Assembly (NCBI RefSeq): GCF_035989885.1
Contig: NZ_CP108518.1
Span: 496,001 to 560,000, forward strand
Direction of reading: 5' to 3'
Source: Streptomyces sp. NBC_01232
Lineage (GTDB): Bacteria > Actinomycetota > Actinomycetes > Streptomycetales > Streptomycetaceae
Length of the DNA: 64,000 nucleotides
Part shown: piece by piece, positions 13,976-22,276 of the stretch
Layout of the letters: each line of letters begins with the position of its first letter
Position numbering within the stretch: position 1 is the first letter of the stretch
The notes under the pieces: generated by a model
The model's input: the letters and a program-made list of their open reading frames with translations, nothing else
The model's database searches: none
Told to the model about the DNA's origin: nothing
Translations under genes and position numbers: made by a program

Positions 13976-16678
13976 GTGACGCCGCCCAGTGGTTACGTGG
14001 AGGAAGCGGCTCCGGTCACCGCGGGTCCCGGTGCCGGGAAGAAGGGCCTCAAGGCCGGCGCCCTGGGCCTGGCCTCCTCCGTGGCCATCGGCGTGGCGTC
14101 CACCGCCCCCGCCTACAGCCTGGCGGCCACGCTCGGCCTCATCGTGTCGCGGGTCGGCCCCCAGGCCCCGGTCATCACCATGCTGGCCTTCATCCCGATG
14201 CTGCTGATCGCCTACGCCTACCGGGAGCTCAACGCCGGCGACGCGGACTGCGGAACCACCTTCACCTGGGCGACCCGGGCCTTCGGCCCCCGCATCGGGT
14301 GGATGGGCGGCTGGGGAATCATCGTCGCCGACGTCATCGTCATGGCGAACCTCGCGGAGATCGCCGGCATCTACACGTACCGCCTGTTCGGATACGAGTC
14401 GCTGGCGGAGAGCAGGCTGTGGGTCACCATCGCGGGGGTGCTGTGGATCGTCGTGATGACCGCCGTCTCGTACGTCGGCATCGAGATCTCCGCCGCCCTG
14501 CAGCGCGCGCTCCTGACGGTCGAGGTGGTCGTACTGGTCCTCTTCGCCGTCACCGCCATGGCCAGGGTCTACACGGATCCGCCGGCGACCGCGATCCGGG
14601 TCTCCGCCTCCTGGTTCAATCCCCTGCTCGTGCCCAGCGCCGAGGCGTTCACCGCGGGGCTGCTGGCCGCCGTCTTCATCTACTGGGGCTGGGACACCGC
14701 CGTCACGGTCAACGAGGAGACCGCCGACAGCACGCACATCCCCGGGCGGGCCGCGGTCCTCTCCACCGTCCTGCTGCTGGTCATCTACGTCGCGGTCGCC
14801 ACCTCGGCGCAGGCCTTCGCGGGCGTCGGAACGGGGGGCATCGGCCTCGCCAACACGGACAACGCCGATGACGTGCTCTCCGACCTCGGCAGCGCGGTCT
14901 TCGGCGACGAGGGAATCGGCCGGTTCCTCACCGGACTGCTGATCTTCATGGTGCTCACTTCCGCGGCGGCCTCCACCCAGACCACGATCCTGCCCCTGGC
15001 CCGGACCGTCTTCTCGATGGCCGCCCACAAGGCGGTCCCCGCCGGTTTCGCCCGCGTCCACCGCAAGTACCTGACCCCGACCTGGTCGACGGTGGGCATG
15101 GGCCTGGTGTCGATCGCGTTCTACGTCCTGCTGTCGCTGACCAGCCGCAACGTACTGTCCGACTCCATCGAGTCGGTCGGCCTCGCGATCGCCTTCTACT
15201 ACGGCCTCACCGGCTTCGCCTGCGTCTGGTACTACCGCAAGGTGCTCAGGCGCAGCGCGAAGGACTTCGTGTGCAAGGGCCTGCTGCCGGGCCTGGGCGG
15301 CCTGACGATGCTCTCGGTGTTCTGCTACGCGGGCTTCCACGTCTACGCCGACCCCGCCTACGGTGCGACCTCCATCGACCTCCCCTTGTTCGGGCCGACG
15401 GGCGGGGTGGCCGTGGTGGGGCTGGGAGCCCTCCTCATCGGCGTCGTGCTCATGCTGGTCGTCACCCGCGAGCACACCGCGGCGCTGGGGCTCCAGCGGA
15501 GGCTGCTGCCGCGCAGACTCGCGCCGCAGACGGCCGTCGAGGCGGCGAGCCGCTACGTGCCGGCCGACAGCCGGTCCGGAGTCGGCGGTGACTGGTTCGA
15601 CGTCGTCCCCTTGTCGGGTACGCGCGTCGCCCTGGTGGTCGGAAACGTGCGCGGGCACGGGCTGCACGCCGCTGCCGCCATGGGCCTCCTGCGCACGAGC
15701 GTGCGCGTCCTCGCCCGCATGGACCTGCCTCCGGACGAGCTCCTCTCCCACCTGGACGACGTGGCCCGCCAGACCTCCTCGGAGTGGGCGGGAGAGCTCG
15801 GCGGGAAACCCGGCAGGGGGCTCGCGGGAGAGCGCGGTGGCGAGCTCGGTGAGGACGGAGCACGATCCGGCACCGGCGGCCCGCTCTCCGGCGTCGCCCC
15901 GGTGGCCTGCCTGTACGCCGTGTACGACCCGGTGTCGGGTCGGTGCACCATGGCACGGGCGGGCAGCTGGCCGCCCGCGGTGGTGGACGCCGCCACCGGC
16001 ACGGTCTCCTTTCCGGACCTGCCGCCCGGCCCGCCGCTCGGCCTGGGGGGCCAGTCCTTCCAGAGCGTCGAAATGCAGCTGCCGCCCGGCAGCCTGATCG
16101 CCCTCTTCACCGACGGTCTGACGCACTCCGTCGGCCACGACCCCGACGTGGCCCTCGGCCGCCTCGCCGAGACCCTCGCCCAGCACCGGCGCCCGCTGGA
16201 GGAGCTGTGCGACCTCGCACTGGCGAGGCTGCTGCCCGGGCCCGTGGACAACGACGTGGCCATGCTCCTGGTCCGCACGCGGATGCTCGACGAGCGCCAC
16301 GTGGCCGACTGGGAGCTGGAGGCCGACCCGGCGATGGTCGGCGCCGCCCGTGCCGCCGTCACCGGGCAGCTGAGCGCCTGGGGGCTCGACGAGCACGCGT
16401 TCGTCACCGAGCTGATCGTCAGTGAACTGGTCACCAACGCCATCCGTTACACCGACGGCCCCGTCCACGTCCGGCTGATCCGTGACGAGAACCTCATCTG
16501 CGAGGTCTCCGACACCGGCCACACCTCACCGCACCTGCGCCACGCCGCCACCGACGAGGAGGGCGGCCGGGGCCTCTTCCTGATCGCCCAGATGGCCTAC
16601 CGGTGGGGGACGCGCTACACGGCCGACGGAAAGACCATCTGGGCCGAACAAGCCGTGCCGCCGACGGAGGGACCGTGA
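13976..16678 (+). CDS. Fusion: APC amino-acid permease + SpoIIE PP2C phosphatase + HATPase
   Basis: This ~900-residue protein joins three modules. Residues ~25-497 are an APC-family permease with about 12 membrane segments ('SSVAIGVASTAPAYSLA' at the start, 'FIYWGWDTAVTVNEET' mid-way). Residues ~510-760 are a SpoIIE-type PP2C domain: 'GVGGDWFDVV' near 536, 'GLHAAAAMGLLR', 'FTDGLTHS', and 'VDNDVAMLLVR'. The usual Asp of 'GDVxGHG' is Asn here ('VVGNVRGHG'), a metal-ligand position. Residues ~780-895 are a GHKL ATPase with 'ELVTNAIRY' and 'GGRGLFLIAQ', as in anti-sigma kinases. No stop or frame change occurs. The GTG at 13976 is preferred over an ATG at 13928 because of the protein start; both have imperfect ribosome sites. 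A role as a transport-coupled regulator of an anti-sigma antagonist is inferred. Confidence 0.88.
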   Translation: MTPPSGYVEEAAPVTAGPGAGKKGLKAGALGLASSVAIGVASTAPAYSLAATLGLIVSRVGPQAPVITMLAFIPMLLIAYAYRELNAGDADCGTTFTWATRAFGPRIGWMGGWGIIVADVIVMANLAEIAGIYTYRLFGYESLAESRLWVTIAGVLWIVVMTAVSYVGIEISAALQRALLTVEVVVLVLFAVTAMARVYTDPPATAIRVSASWFNPLLVPSAEAFTAGLLAAVFIYWGWDTAVTVNEETADSTHIPGRAAVLSTVLLLVIYVAVATSAQAFAGVGTGGIGLANTDNADDVLSDLGSAVFGDEGIGRFLTGLLIFMVLTSAAASTQTTILPLARTVFSMAAHKAVPAGFARVHRKYLTPTWSTVGMGLVSIAFYVLLSLTSRNVLSDSIESVGLAIAFYYGLTGFACVWYYRKVLRRSAKDFVCKGLLPGLGGLTMLSVFCYAGFHVYADPAYGATSIDLPLFGPTGGVAVVGLGALLIGVVLMLVVTREHTAALGLQRRLLPRRLAPQTAVEAASRYVPADSRSGVGGDWFDVVPLSGTRVALVVGNVRGHGLHAAAAMGLLRTSVRVLARMDLPPDELLSHLDDVARQTSSEWAGELGGKPGRGLAGERGGELGEDGARSGTGGPLSGVAPVACLYAVYDPVSGRCTMARAGSWPPAVVDAATGTVSFPDLPPGPPLGLGGQSFQSVEMQLPPGSLIALFTDGLTHSVGHDPDVALGRLAETLAQHRRPLEELCDLALARLLPGPVDNDVAMLLVRTRMLDERHVADWELEADPAMVGAARAAVTGQLSAWGLDEHAFVTELIVSELVTNAIRYTDGPVHVRLIRDENLICEVSDTGHTSPHLRHAATDEEGGRGLFLIAQMAYRWGTRYTADGKTIWAEQAVPPTEGP

Positions 16679-16803
16679 GCGGGCGGCGACTGCGCGTCGC
16701 GGAACACGGGCCCCGGTGTGCGTGAAACGCCCGGGGCGGGAAAGGTGCAGATCATACCGTTGAGGAAGAAATCGATCAGCGGTCATGTGTGACGAGGAGT
16801 GCC

Positions 16804-17322
16804 ATGAGTGACGATCCGATGGCGGATGACGTGTACCAGCCCACCGGCGACAGCGAGGAGCAGGAGGACGCGGCGCCGCTGGATCTCCAGAACGCCGTGG
16901 ACGAGCGCACTTACGACGAGATGCTGGACGAGGGCTACTCCCCTCCGGAGAAGCCGCTCGGGGTGACGAAGCACGGTACGACGGCTGCGGAGCAGCGCGA
17001 GGGCGAGACGCTGGACCAGCGCCTGGCGCAGGAGGTCCCGGAGGTCGGCCCGGACCCGGGCGACGGTCTGGGGGATCTGCCCGGGGGCGAGGGCGAGCTC
17101 AGGGACGCGGAGGTCGGCACGGAGCGCGCGGGCCGCCTGACCGCTCCGGACGAGGGTGCGCACGCCGACGTGACCAAGGAGCTCATCGCGGAGGACCACG
17201 GCATCGACGCGGGGGCCGCGTCGGCCGAGGAAGCCGCGATGCACATCGTGCAGGAGGAAACGGACGAGGAATCGTACGGGGAGCCGGACGAGGAGCCCGG
17301 CGAGGAGGAGCCGGACGCGTAG
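16804..17322 (+). CDS. DUF5709-family acidic protein
   Basis: The 172-residue protein is highly acidic and matches the DUF5709 pattern: 'DDVYQP' at the start, 'LDLQNAVDERTYDEMLDEGYSPPEKP' in two pieces, 'GETLDQRLAQEVPEV', and an Asp/Glu/Gly-rich tail. No membrane segment or signal is present, and it is likely disordered. GAGGAG precedes the ATG at 16804 by 5 bases; an upstream in-frame start is less likely. The function of the family is not known to me. It is followed by the next gene after 9 bases, so the two may be one operon. Confidence 0.85.
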   Translation: MSDDPMADDVYQPTGDSEEQEDAAPLDLQNAVDERTYDEMLDEGYSPPEKPLGVTKHGTTAAEQREGETLDQRLAQEVPEVGPDPGDGLGDLPGGEGELRDAEVGTERAGRLTAPDEGAHADVTKELIAEDHGIDAGAASAEEAAMHIVQEETDEESYGEPDEEPGEEEPDA

Positions 17323-17331
17323 GACCCTTCG

Positions 17332-17967
17332 ATGGGACGTCCGAACGGACGTGAACGGCTGACCTTCGACGGCTGGATCGCCGCCGTCGGGACGCTGTCC
17401 GGAACCCGCCTGGTGGTGGGCCACTGGCCCCGTTCGCCCTTCGGGCCGTTCAGCGACGTCATGCTGGAGCGCGCCGACGGGCACCGCATCCTGCTGGCGC
17501 CCACCTCCCGTACGGCCGGGTACATCGCGGACGTCTACCACTTCGACGAGGTCCGGACGGGGCCGGTGAGCGTGCACCGCCGCGGCTCCGTGTGGGACGT
17601 CGTCGCCGCGGACCTGGTCCTGCGCTTCGACGTCGGACGACGCGGAGCGCTCGGCCTCGCCCTGCGGGCCGTACCCCGGCCCCTCGCCCGTCGGCCGGGG
17701 TGGGCCGCTGTGGCCAGCTGGCCCGCGCGCCTGGTGCTCGGCGTCCGGACCCGGGGCAGCTCGCGCCCCGGATGGCGCCAGTGGTACGCGGCCCGCGACC
17801 TCCGCCCGATCACCTCGGCCGCGGCGTCCTTCGAGGGGACCGACCTCGGCCGGCTCGCTCCGGTGGTGCCGCCCGTGCGGTTCGGATTCGCGTCGGCGCC
17901 CGCCGCGCCGGCACTGGTGCGGGTCGTCTCCACGGTCGAACGCGCCGCTCCTGCGGTCCGGCGGTGA
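17332..17967 (+). CDS. Conserved hypothetical protein
   Basis: I do not assign a function to this 211-residue protein. It looks globular: 'RLTFDGWIAAVGTLSGTRLVVG', 'SDVMLERADGHRILLAPT', and 'YIADVYHFDEVR' suggest beta strands, with a basic middle ('PRPLARRPGW') and 'RGSSRPGWRQWYAARDLRPI'. It has no signal peptide. It starts 9 bases after the DUF5709 gene. Its composition matches its neighbours, so nothing suggests recent transfer. Confidence 0.75.
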   Translation: MGRPNGRERLTFDGWIAAVGTLSGTRLVVGHWPRSPFGPFSDVMLERADGHRILLAPTSRTAGYIADVYHFDEVRTGPVSVHRRGSVWDVVAADLVLRFDVGRRGALGLALRAVPRPLARRPGWAAVASWPARLVLGVRTRGSSRPGWRQWYAARDLRPITSAAASFEGTDLGRLAPVVPPVRFGFASAPAAPALVRVVSTVERAAPAVRR

Positions 17968-18108
17968 CACGCCCCGCCCCGCCTCGCACGCCCCGGGCCG
18001 GGCCGGTCCCGCACCAACCCCAGGCATGCGCGTTCAGCATGCACACATCGGGGTATATGCGTTTTCCAGTACCAGCCGGACCAGGTCGTATCCCGGGGGT
18101 GATACCCA

Positions 18109-18330
18109 ATGTCCCAGTGCAAGATCCCCGACTACCGCACCGGCCACCGCGGTCGTCACTGGACGCACGCCCTGCGCAGTGCTCAGCGCGCCGGGGCCGT
18201 GATCGTCACCGACGAGACCTTCGAGGCGGTCACCTATGCCCACGACGAATCCGGTCCCGGCCGCTTCCGGCCGTGGATCACCTCGTCCGGCATCCGCCAC
18301 GACAGTCACGACGTCCATCCCGAGTGGTGA
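18109..18330 (+). CDS. Small hypothetical protein (73 aa)
   Basis: The ATG at 18109 follows GGGGGTGA with good spacing, and the 73 codons show normal high-GC third positions. The protein contains 'RGRHWTHALRSAQRAGAVIVTDETFEAV' in a mixed helix-strand pattern and many His and Arg. I do not recognise a family. It stands between the hypothetical gene and the GAF-PP2C gene. Confidence 0.6.
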   Translation: MSQCKIPDYRTGHRGRHWTHALRSAQRAGAVIVTDETFEAVTYAHDESGPGRFRPWITSSGIRHDSHDVHPEW

Positions 18331-18486
18331 GCAGCCCGCGCGACACGGTGGCCGGGACGGCCACGGGCCCGGCCGTCGTGTCGCGCGGTGCCGCACGCGC
18401 GGGACGACGAGGATGGGACGCACCAGGCACCCGATCGGCCGGTGAGAATCGGGGTGCGAGTGGTTCGAGAGGAAGTGGCGCCGACT

Positions 18487-19695
18487 GTGACCTCGGACGA
18501 GAACGCCCCGGCGGTCCCGGACGGGCTGGAGCCCGTTCTGGCGTGGGTGCTCGAGCGCTCGCACGGGGCGTCCGCCGTGCAGCTGGCGGGGCTGATCGCA
18601 GAGGCCGCGCGACGGCTGGGAATCGGGCGGAGCCGCTTGTACCTGGCCGACGTACAGCAGCAGCGGCTCATCCCGCTGCCCCAGCCCGACCTCGCGGCCG
18701 AGGAACGGGACGGCTTCGGTATCGACGGGTCACTCGCCGGTCTGGCCTACCGGACCCAGCAGGTCCAGTCGTCCCGCGCGGAGGACACCACGTGGTTCCC
18801 GATGGTCGACGGCATCGAGCGGATCGGCGTGATGCAGGCTGCCGGCGGCCGCGCCGCCGCCGGCCCGGCGGGTGCGGGCCGGGCCCTGGCGAGTCTGGCC
18901 GCACTGCTGGTGGTCTCCAAGTCCTCCCACCACGACGTGCTCGTGCAGCGCGAGCGGACGCGCCCGATGACCGTGCAGGCGGAACTGCTGTGGGCGTTCC
19001 TGCCGCCTCGGACCATCGGCACCGACCGGGCCACGTCCTCCGCGGTGCTGGAGCCCGCGTACGACATCGGGGGCGACGCCTTCGACCACACCTTCATCAA
19101 CGAGGTCCTGCACCTGACGCTGGTGGACGCGATGGGCCACGACCTCGCCTCCGGGAACGCCAGCGCCGCCGCCCTGGCCGCCTGCCGCGCCACCCGCCGC
19201 TCCGGGGGAGATCTCCGCGAGATCGTCTCCACCATCGACCGGACCCTGATGGAATGGATCCCCGACCGGCTGATGACCGCCGTCTTCGCCGAACTCGACA
19301 CCGTCCACGGTGACTTCACCTGGATCAACTGCGGTCATCCGCCGCCGCTCCTGATCCGTGACGGCCACGTCGTGCACCAGGCCCTCGAACGGCCCGCCCA
19401 CCTCCCCCTGGGCTTCGGCCATCACACACCCGACGCGCCGCCGCACCAGCACGTCCGGCTCCAGCCCGGCGACCGCGTCCTGATCTACAGCGACGGCATC
19501 ACCGAGGCCCACTCCCCCGACGGGACCTTTTTCGGCGAGGAACGCCTCGCCGATTTCGTCATCCGCTCCACCGCCTCGGGAGACACCGGCCCGGAAGCAC
19601 TGCGCCGCCTCCTCCAGAACCTGCTCACCCACCAGCAGCACCGCCTCAGCGACGACGCGACCATCCTCCTCACGGAATGGCACCCCCCGTCCTGA
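18487..19695 (+). CDS. GAF-like + SpoIIE PP2C phosphatase
   Basis: The 402-residue protein has a small N-terminal sensor-like region (residues ~15-150, 'AGLIAEAARRLGIGRSRLYLAD' and 'GSLAGLAYRTQQV', GAF-like) and a SpoIIE-type PP2C domain (~175-400). The metal-binding residues are present: 'IGGDAFDH', 'VDAMGHDLAS', 'YSDGITEAHS', 'LSDDATILL'. Such proteins dephosphorylate a phosphorylated anti-anti-sigma (STAS) protein. The next gene encodes a small STAS-like protein, a likely partner. GTG 18487 is chosen with GAGGAAG 11 bases upstream; an earlier ATG gives an extra 33 residues with no clear ribosome site. Confidence 0.88.
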   Translation: MTSDENAPAVPDGLEPVLAWVLERSHGASAVQLAGLIAEAARRLGIGRSRLYLADVQQQRLIPLPQPDLAAEERDGFGIDGSLAGLAYRTQQVQSSRAEDTTWFPMVDGIERIGVMQAAGGRAAAGPAGAGRALASLAALLVVSKSSHHDVLVQRERTRPMTVQAELLWAFLPPRTIGTDRATSSAVLEPAYDIGGDAFDHTFINEVLHLTLVDAMGHDLASGNASAAALAACRATRRSGGDLREIVSTIDRTLMEWIPDRLMTAVFAELDTVHGDFTWINCGHPPPLLIRDGHVVHQALERPAHLPLGFGHHTPDAPPHQHVRLQPGDRVLIYSDGITEAHSPDGTFFGEERLADFVIRSTASGDTGPEALRRLLQNLLTHQQHRLSDDATILLTEWHPPS

Positions 19696-19844
19696 CCCGT
19701 CCCGAGCCCTTCACCGCACGTCGTCACAGGGGTGCGGCGGGCGGCGCCCGGAGGCCGGATCGGCCTTTCGTGCGCATACAACGGCGGGAACCGGGCAGGC
19801 GGCCGGTACAGAGAAGGTGTGCGTCGCGTAGAGAAGGAGTGTCC

Positions 19845-20201
19845 GTGCTGCCCGTCAAGGTGACCGACCGAGGTGTGCTGATCATCCGACTGCAGGCCGA
19901 CCTCGACATCGGCAGGCGGGCCACGACCGCGTGCGCGATCGACCGCGTGCTGGCCGCCCACCGGTCCTCACCCGTCGTGCTCGAACTGACCGACGCCGCG
20001 CTGAGTCCTGCGGGCGTGAGCACCGTCGTACGGGCGTTGCGGATGTGCCGCGACGCGGGCACGGCATCGGCCGTGGTCACCGCCAGCGCGGACGCCCGCC
20101 GGACCCTGGGGACCGGCGCCGGAGCCCAGGCTCCGGACGTCCACGCCACACTCCCCCTGGCCGTCACCGCCCTGTCGGCCACGGTGGGCGCGGCGGCGTA
20201 G
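19845..20201 (+). CDS. STAS-domain-like protein (anti-anti-sigma type)
   Basis: The 118-residue protein has the size and alternating pattern of a STAS protein: 'VTDRGVLIIRLQADLDI' then 'DRVLAAHRSSPVVLELTDAALSPAGVSTVVRAL' in pieces, and a closing helix. The typical phosphorylatable Ser is expected after 'LELT.'; here 'DAALSPAG' has a Ser that could serve. The start GTG at 19845 follows AGGAG; an earlier in-frame extension is poor. Its place after a PP2C phosphatase supports a partner-switching role. A perfect hairpin follows its stop. Confidence 0.75.
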   Translation: MLPVKVTDRGVLIIRLQADLDIGRRATTACAIDRVLAAHRSSPVVLELTDAALSPAGVSTVVRALRMCRDAGTASAVVTASADARRTLGTGAGAQAPDVHATLPLAVTALSATVGAAA

Positions 20202-20214
20202 CGGTTTCCGCCCC

Positions 20215-20251
20215 GGCCCGCCGGCCCGGCATGGAGTCGGGCCGGCGGGCC
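20215..20251. terminator. Bidirectional hairpin between STAS and DUF6381 genes
   Basis: A perfect 14-base inverted repeat (GGCCCGCCGGCCCG and its complement) with a 9-base loop lies between two convergent genes. It is likely a shared intrinsic terminator without a T-tail. Confidence 0.75.
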
Positions 20252-20264
20252 GCACGGCGGTGGG

Positions 20265-20453
20265 CTACATGGGGTCCATGCTGCCGGCGCCCGGGCCGTA
20301 CATCTGCTCGCTCTTCTCGCGGATGTGCAGCGCCTTCTCCGTCAGCCGCTGCCGTTCTGCGGGATCGGTGGCGTGCTGGGCGGACTGCTCCAGCTGCTGG
20401 GCCTTGTCGCGCATCTCCTGAGCTCGCTTGGCGGACGCGTCCTCGATACTCAC
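20265..20453 (-). CDS. DUF6381-type small hydrophilic protein
   Basis: The 62-residue protein is mostly one charged helix: 'SAKRAQEMRDKAQQLEQSAQH' region, then 'DPAERQRLTEKALHIREKSEQ' and a Gly-rich end. This matches small DUF6381-type proteins of streptomycetes. The GTG at 20453 follows GAGGAGG by 5 bases on the minus strand. A longer frame upstream lacks a site. Function unknown; the coiled-coil pattern suggests self-association or partner binding. Confidence 0.75.
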   Translation of the reverse strand: MSIEDASAKRAQEMRDKAQQLEQSAQHATDPAERQRLTEKALHIREKSEQMYGPGAGSMDPM

Positions 20454-20753
20454 TTCGACCTCCTCGGTCGGGCTGATGGGATCCCCCCTACCCCAGCATG
20501 CGAAGGGCATTCGCCGTGGCGCCGTGCGACACGCGGCCCCCGCGGCCCCGATGCCGGCTGCGTCCCCGGGTGCCCGTCGCCAACACACTGCAGCACTGGC
20601 GGCCTTGCCTATGCGGGCGTTTCCCTGACGGCGCGGGCCCGGCCGGTTACGGTGCGTATGCCGACGTACGAGGGGGCCGGGGCCGCGTCCCGGCGCCCGG
20701 CGGCAGCGGGCCCCTGTGACCGGGCCCGGTCACGGGGCAGGAGGGACCGCACC

Positions 20754-21221
20754 ATGCTGACCGATGAACTGCTGACGCTCGCAGCCGCGGCGGGTGCCGC
20801 GGTGGCGACCGCCGCGGGCACCGACGCCTGGGAGGGCCTGCGCGCCCGGCTCGCCGGCTGGTTCGGCCGGGGCGACGCCCGGCTCGAGGAGAGCGTGCTC
20901 GGCGAGCTGGACAGCAGCGCCGACCGGCTGCTGGAGGCCGGTACGCCGACCGGCACCGAGCTGGAACACTGCGGTGCGACCTGGCGGGACCGGGTGGCCG
21001 CCGCTCTGGAGCAGCTGGACGGACCCGATCGCGAGGACGCCGCCCGTGAGCTGAGCGGGCTGGTGGCCGGGGAGACGGCGCCTGCACCGGCCCCCGGCGG
21101 TGACCAGAACGTCCGGGGCGACATCCGCGTCCACGCCGAGCAGGGCTCGCTCGCCGCGGGCCTGATCAACGGGAACGTCACTTTCAGCCCCCCTCCCCCG
21201 CCGGTCCGGCCCGAGGGCTGA
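20754..21221 (+). CDS. Hypothetical protein, first gene of a three-gene cluster
   Basis: The 155-residue protein has an N-terminal helical part ('LLTLAAAAGAAVATAAGTDAW', then 'WEGLRARLAGWFGRG') and a C-terminal tail with glycine-spaced pattern 'NVRGDIRVHAEQGSLAAGLINGNV' in pieces. The tail is similar in style to the small sequence that precedes STAND or TPR proteins in streptomycetes. It is cytoplasmic by appearance, with a weakly hydrophobic N-terminus. CAGGAGGG lies before the ATG. It is followed by two genes that encode membrane-anchored outer proteins. Confidence 0.7.
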   Translation: MLTDELLTLAAAAGAAVATAAGTDAWEGLRARLAGWFGRGDARLEESVLGELDSSADRLLEAGTPTGTELEHCGATWRDRVAAALEQLDGPDREDAARELSGLVAGETAPAPAPGGDQNVRGDIRVHAEQGSLAAGLINGNVTFSPPPPPVRPEG

Positions 21222-21364
21222 CCGGACCGGCCTCCGGCGGCACCCCCGCCGGCGATGCCCCTGACCATCCCGACGCCCCCCGTACGCCCAGCACTTCAGG
21301 CGTCTTGGGAGGCGCCGGCCGGACACCTGGCAGCGCGCACGCCTCCGGCAACGGGGGGCTCGCG

Positions 21365-22276
21365 GTGGGCTCGGCGCACAACGTCTTCCACCTCAGCACC
21401 GACCGCGGCGGCCGTGCCGTCGGCCCGCTCGCCGCCGTGCTCTGCCTGCTGCTGGCCGCCGGTACTGCCGTCGGCGGCACCCTGTGGTGGCAGAGCCGCG
21501 ACGCGGACGGCGACGTCGACACGGCCCGGCCCCCGGCGGACACCCGGCCCCGCCCCGCCCCGTCCGGGAGTCCGCCCGTGCTGGTCGCCTCCGTCACCGG
21601 GCCGGTGAGCGACCTGCCGGGACGGGACTTCGCGCTGCCGGACGCCCTGCGGATGAGCGAGGCCGAGCTGGCGCGTTTCGGCTCCGGGATCGTGCCCGAC
21701 TCGGCGGCGTTCGCCTCCTGGTACGACCGGCACGGCGCGGTGGTGACCGAGTCCGGCACCATCACCGTGGCCCTGCGCGGCAACGCGGCGGAGGAGGTCC
21801 AGGTCACCGACATCAACGTGCACAAGAAGTGCGGACCGCCCCTGGACGGCACGCACTTCGAGGGGCACTCACAGGGCGGCGGCGACACGGTGGCGATCGG
21901 TTTCGACCTCGACGCGGCCGACCCGTATCCGCAGCTGCGGGCCCGCACCGGCGCGGGCCTGAAGTGGACGGAGCGCAACTACTTCGACGAGCAGACCCTC
22001 ACCCTCGAGCCGGGCGAACGGGAGACCCTCAGCGTCGGTGTCATCAGCGCCCGCCACCGCTGTTCGTTCACCCTGGAACTGGTGGTGGCCACCAGGGACG
22101 GGGTTCTCACCCAGCAGATCGACCGGCAGGGAAAGCCCTTCGAGCTGACCGCCGCCGCCCCGGCCGCCCAGGGCAGCCGCCCGCCCGCCGGATACCGCGC
22201 GGCCTACGCGCAGGACCGCGACGGCTGGCACCCCGCCGACCCGGCCGCCGCGGCCGCGAAGGGAGCGGACCGATGA
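21365..22276 (+). CDS. Single-pass membrane protein with external domain, unknown
   Basis: The protein of about 303 residues has one membrane segment near its start ('GPLAAVLCLLLAAGTAVGG') and a long outer domain with 'ASVTGPVSDLPGRDFALPD', 'SGTITVALRGNAAEEVQVTDINVHKK', and 'TLTLEPGERETLSVGVISA', which looks like a beta-sandwich. The GTG at 21365 is chosen because of GGGGGG six bases upstream; a TTG at 21305 in the same frame is an alternative and adds 20 residues. Its stop overlaps the next start (ATGA). It has no family that I can name. Confidence 0.7.
   Translation: MGSAHNVFHLSTDRGGRAVGPLAAVLCLLLAAGTAVGGTLWWQSRDADGDVDTARPPADTRPRPAPSGSPPVLVASVTGPVSDLPGRDFALPDALRMSEAELARFGSGIVPDSAAFASWYDRHGAVVTESGTITVALRGNAAEEVQVTDINVHKKCGPPLDGTHFEGHSQGGGDTVAIGFDLDAADPYPQLRARTGAGLKWTERNYFDEQTLTLEPGERETLSVGVISARHRCSFTLELVVATRDGVLTQQIDRQGKPFELTAAAPAAQGSRPPAGYRAAYAQDRDGWHPADPAAAAAKGADR

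Noticed and set aside
13784..16522. A ~900-codon antisense frame opposite the permease-PP2C fusion.
   Set aside because: Its translation is Gly/Arg/Asp/Glu-rich without domains, a typical GC-rich shadow of the real gene.
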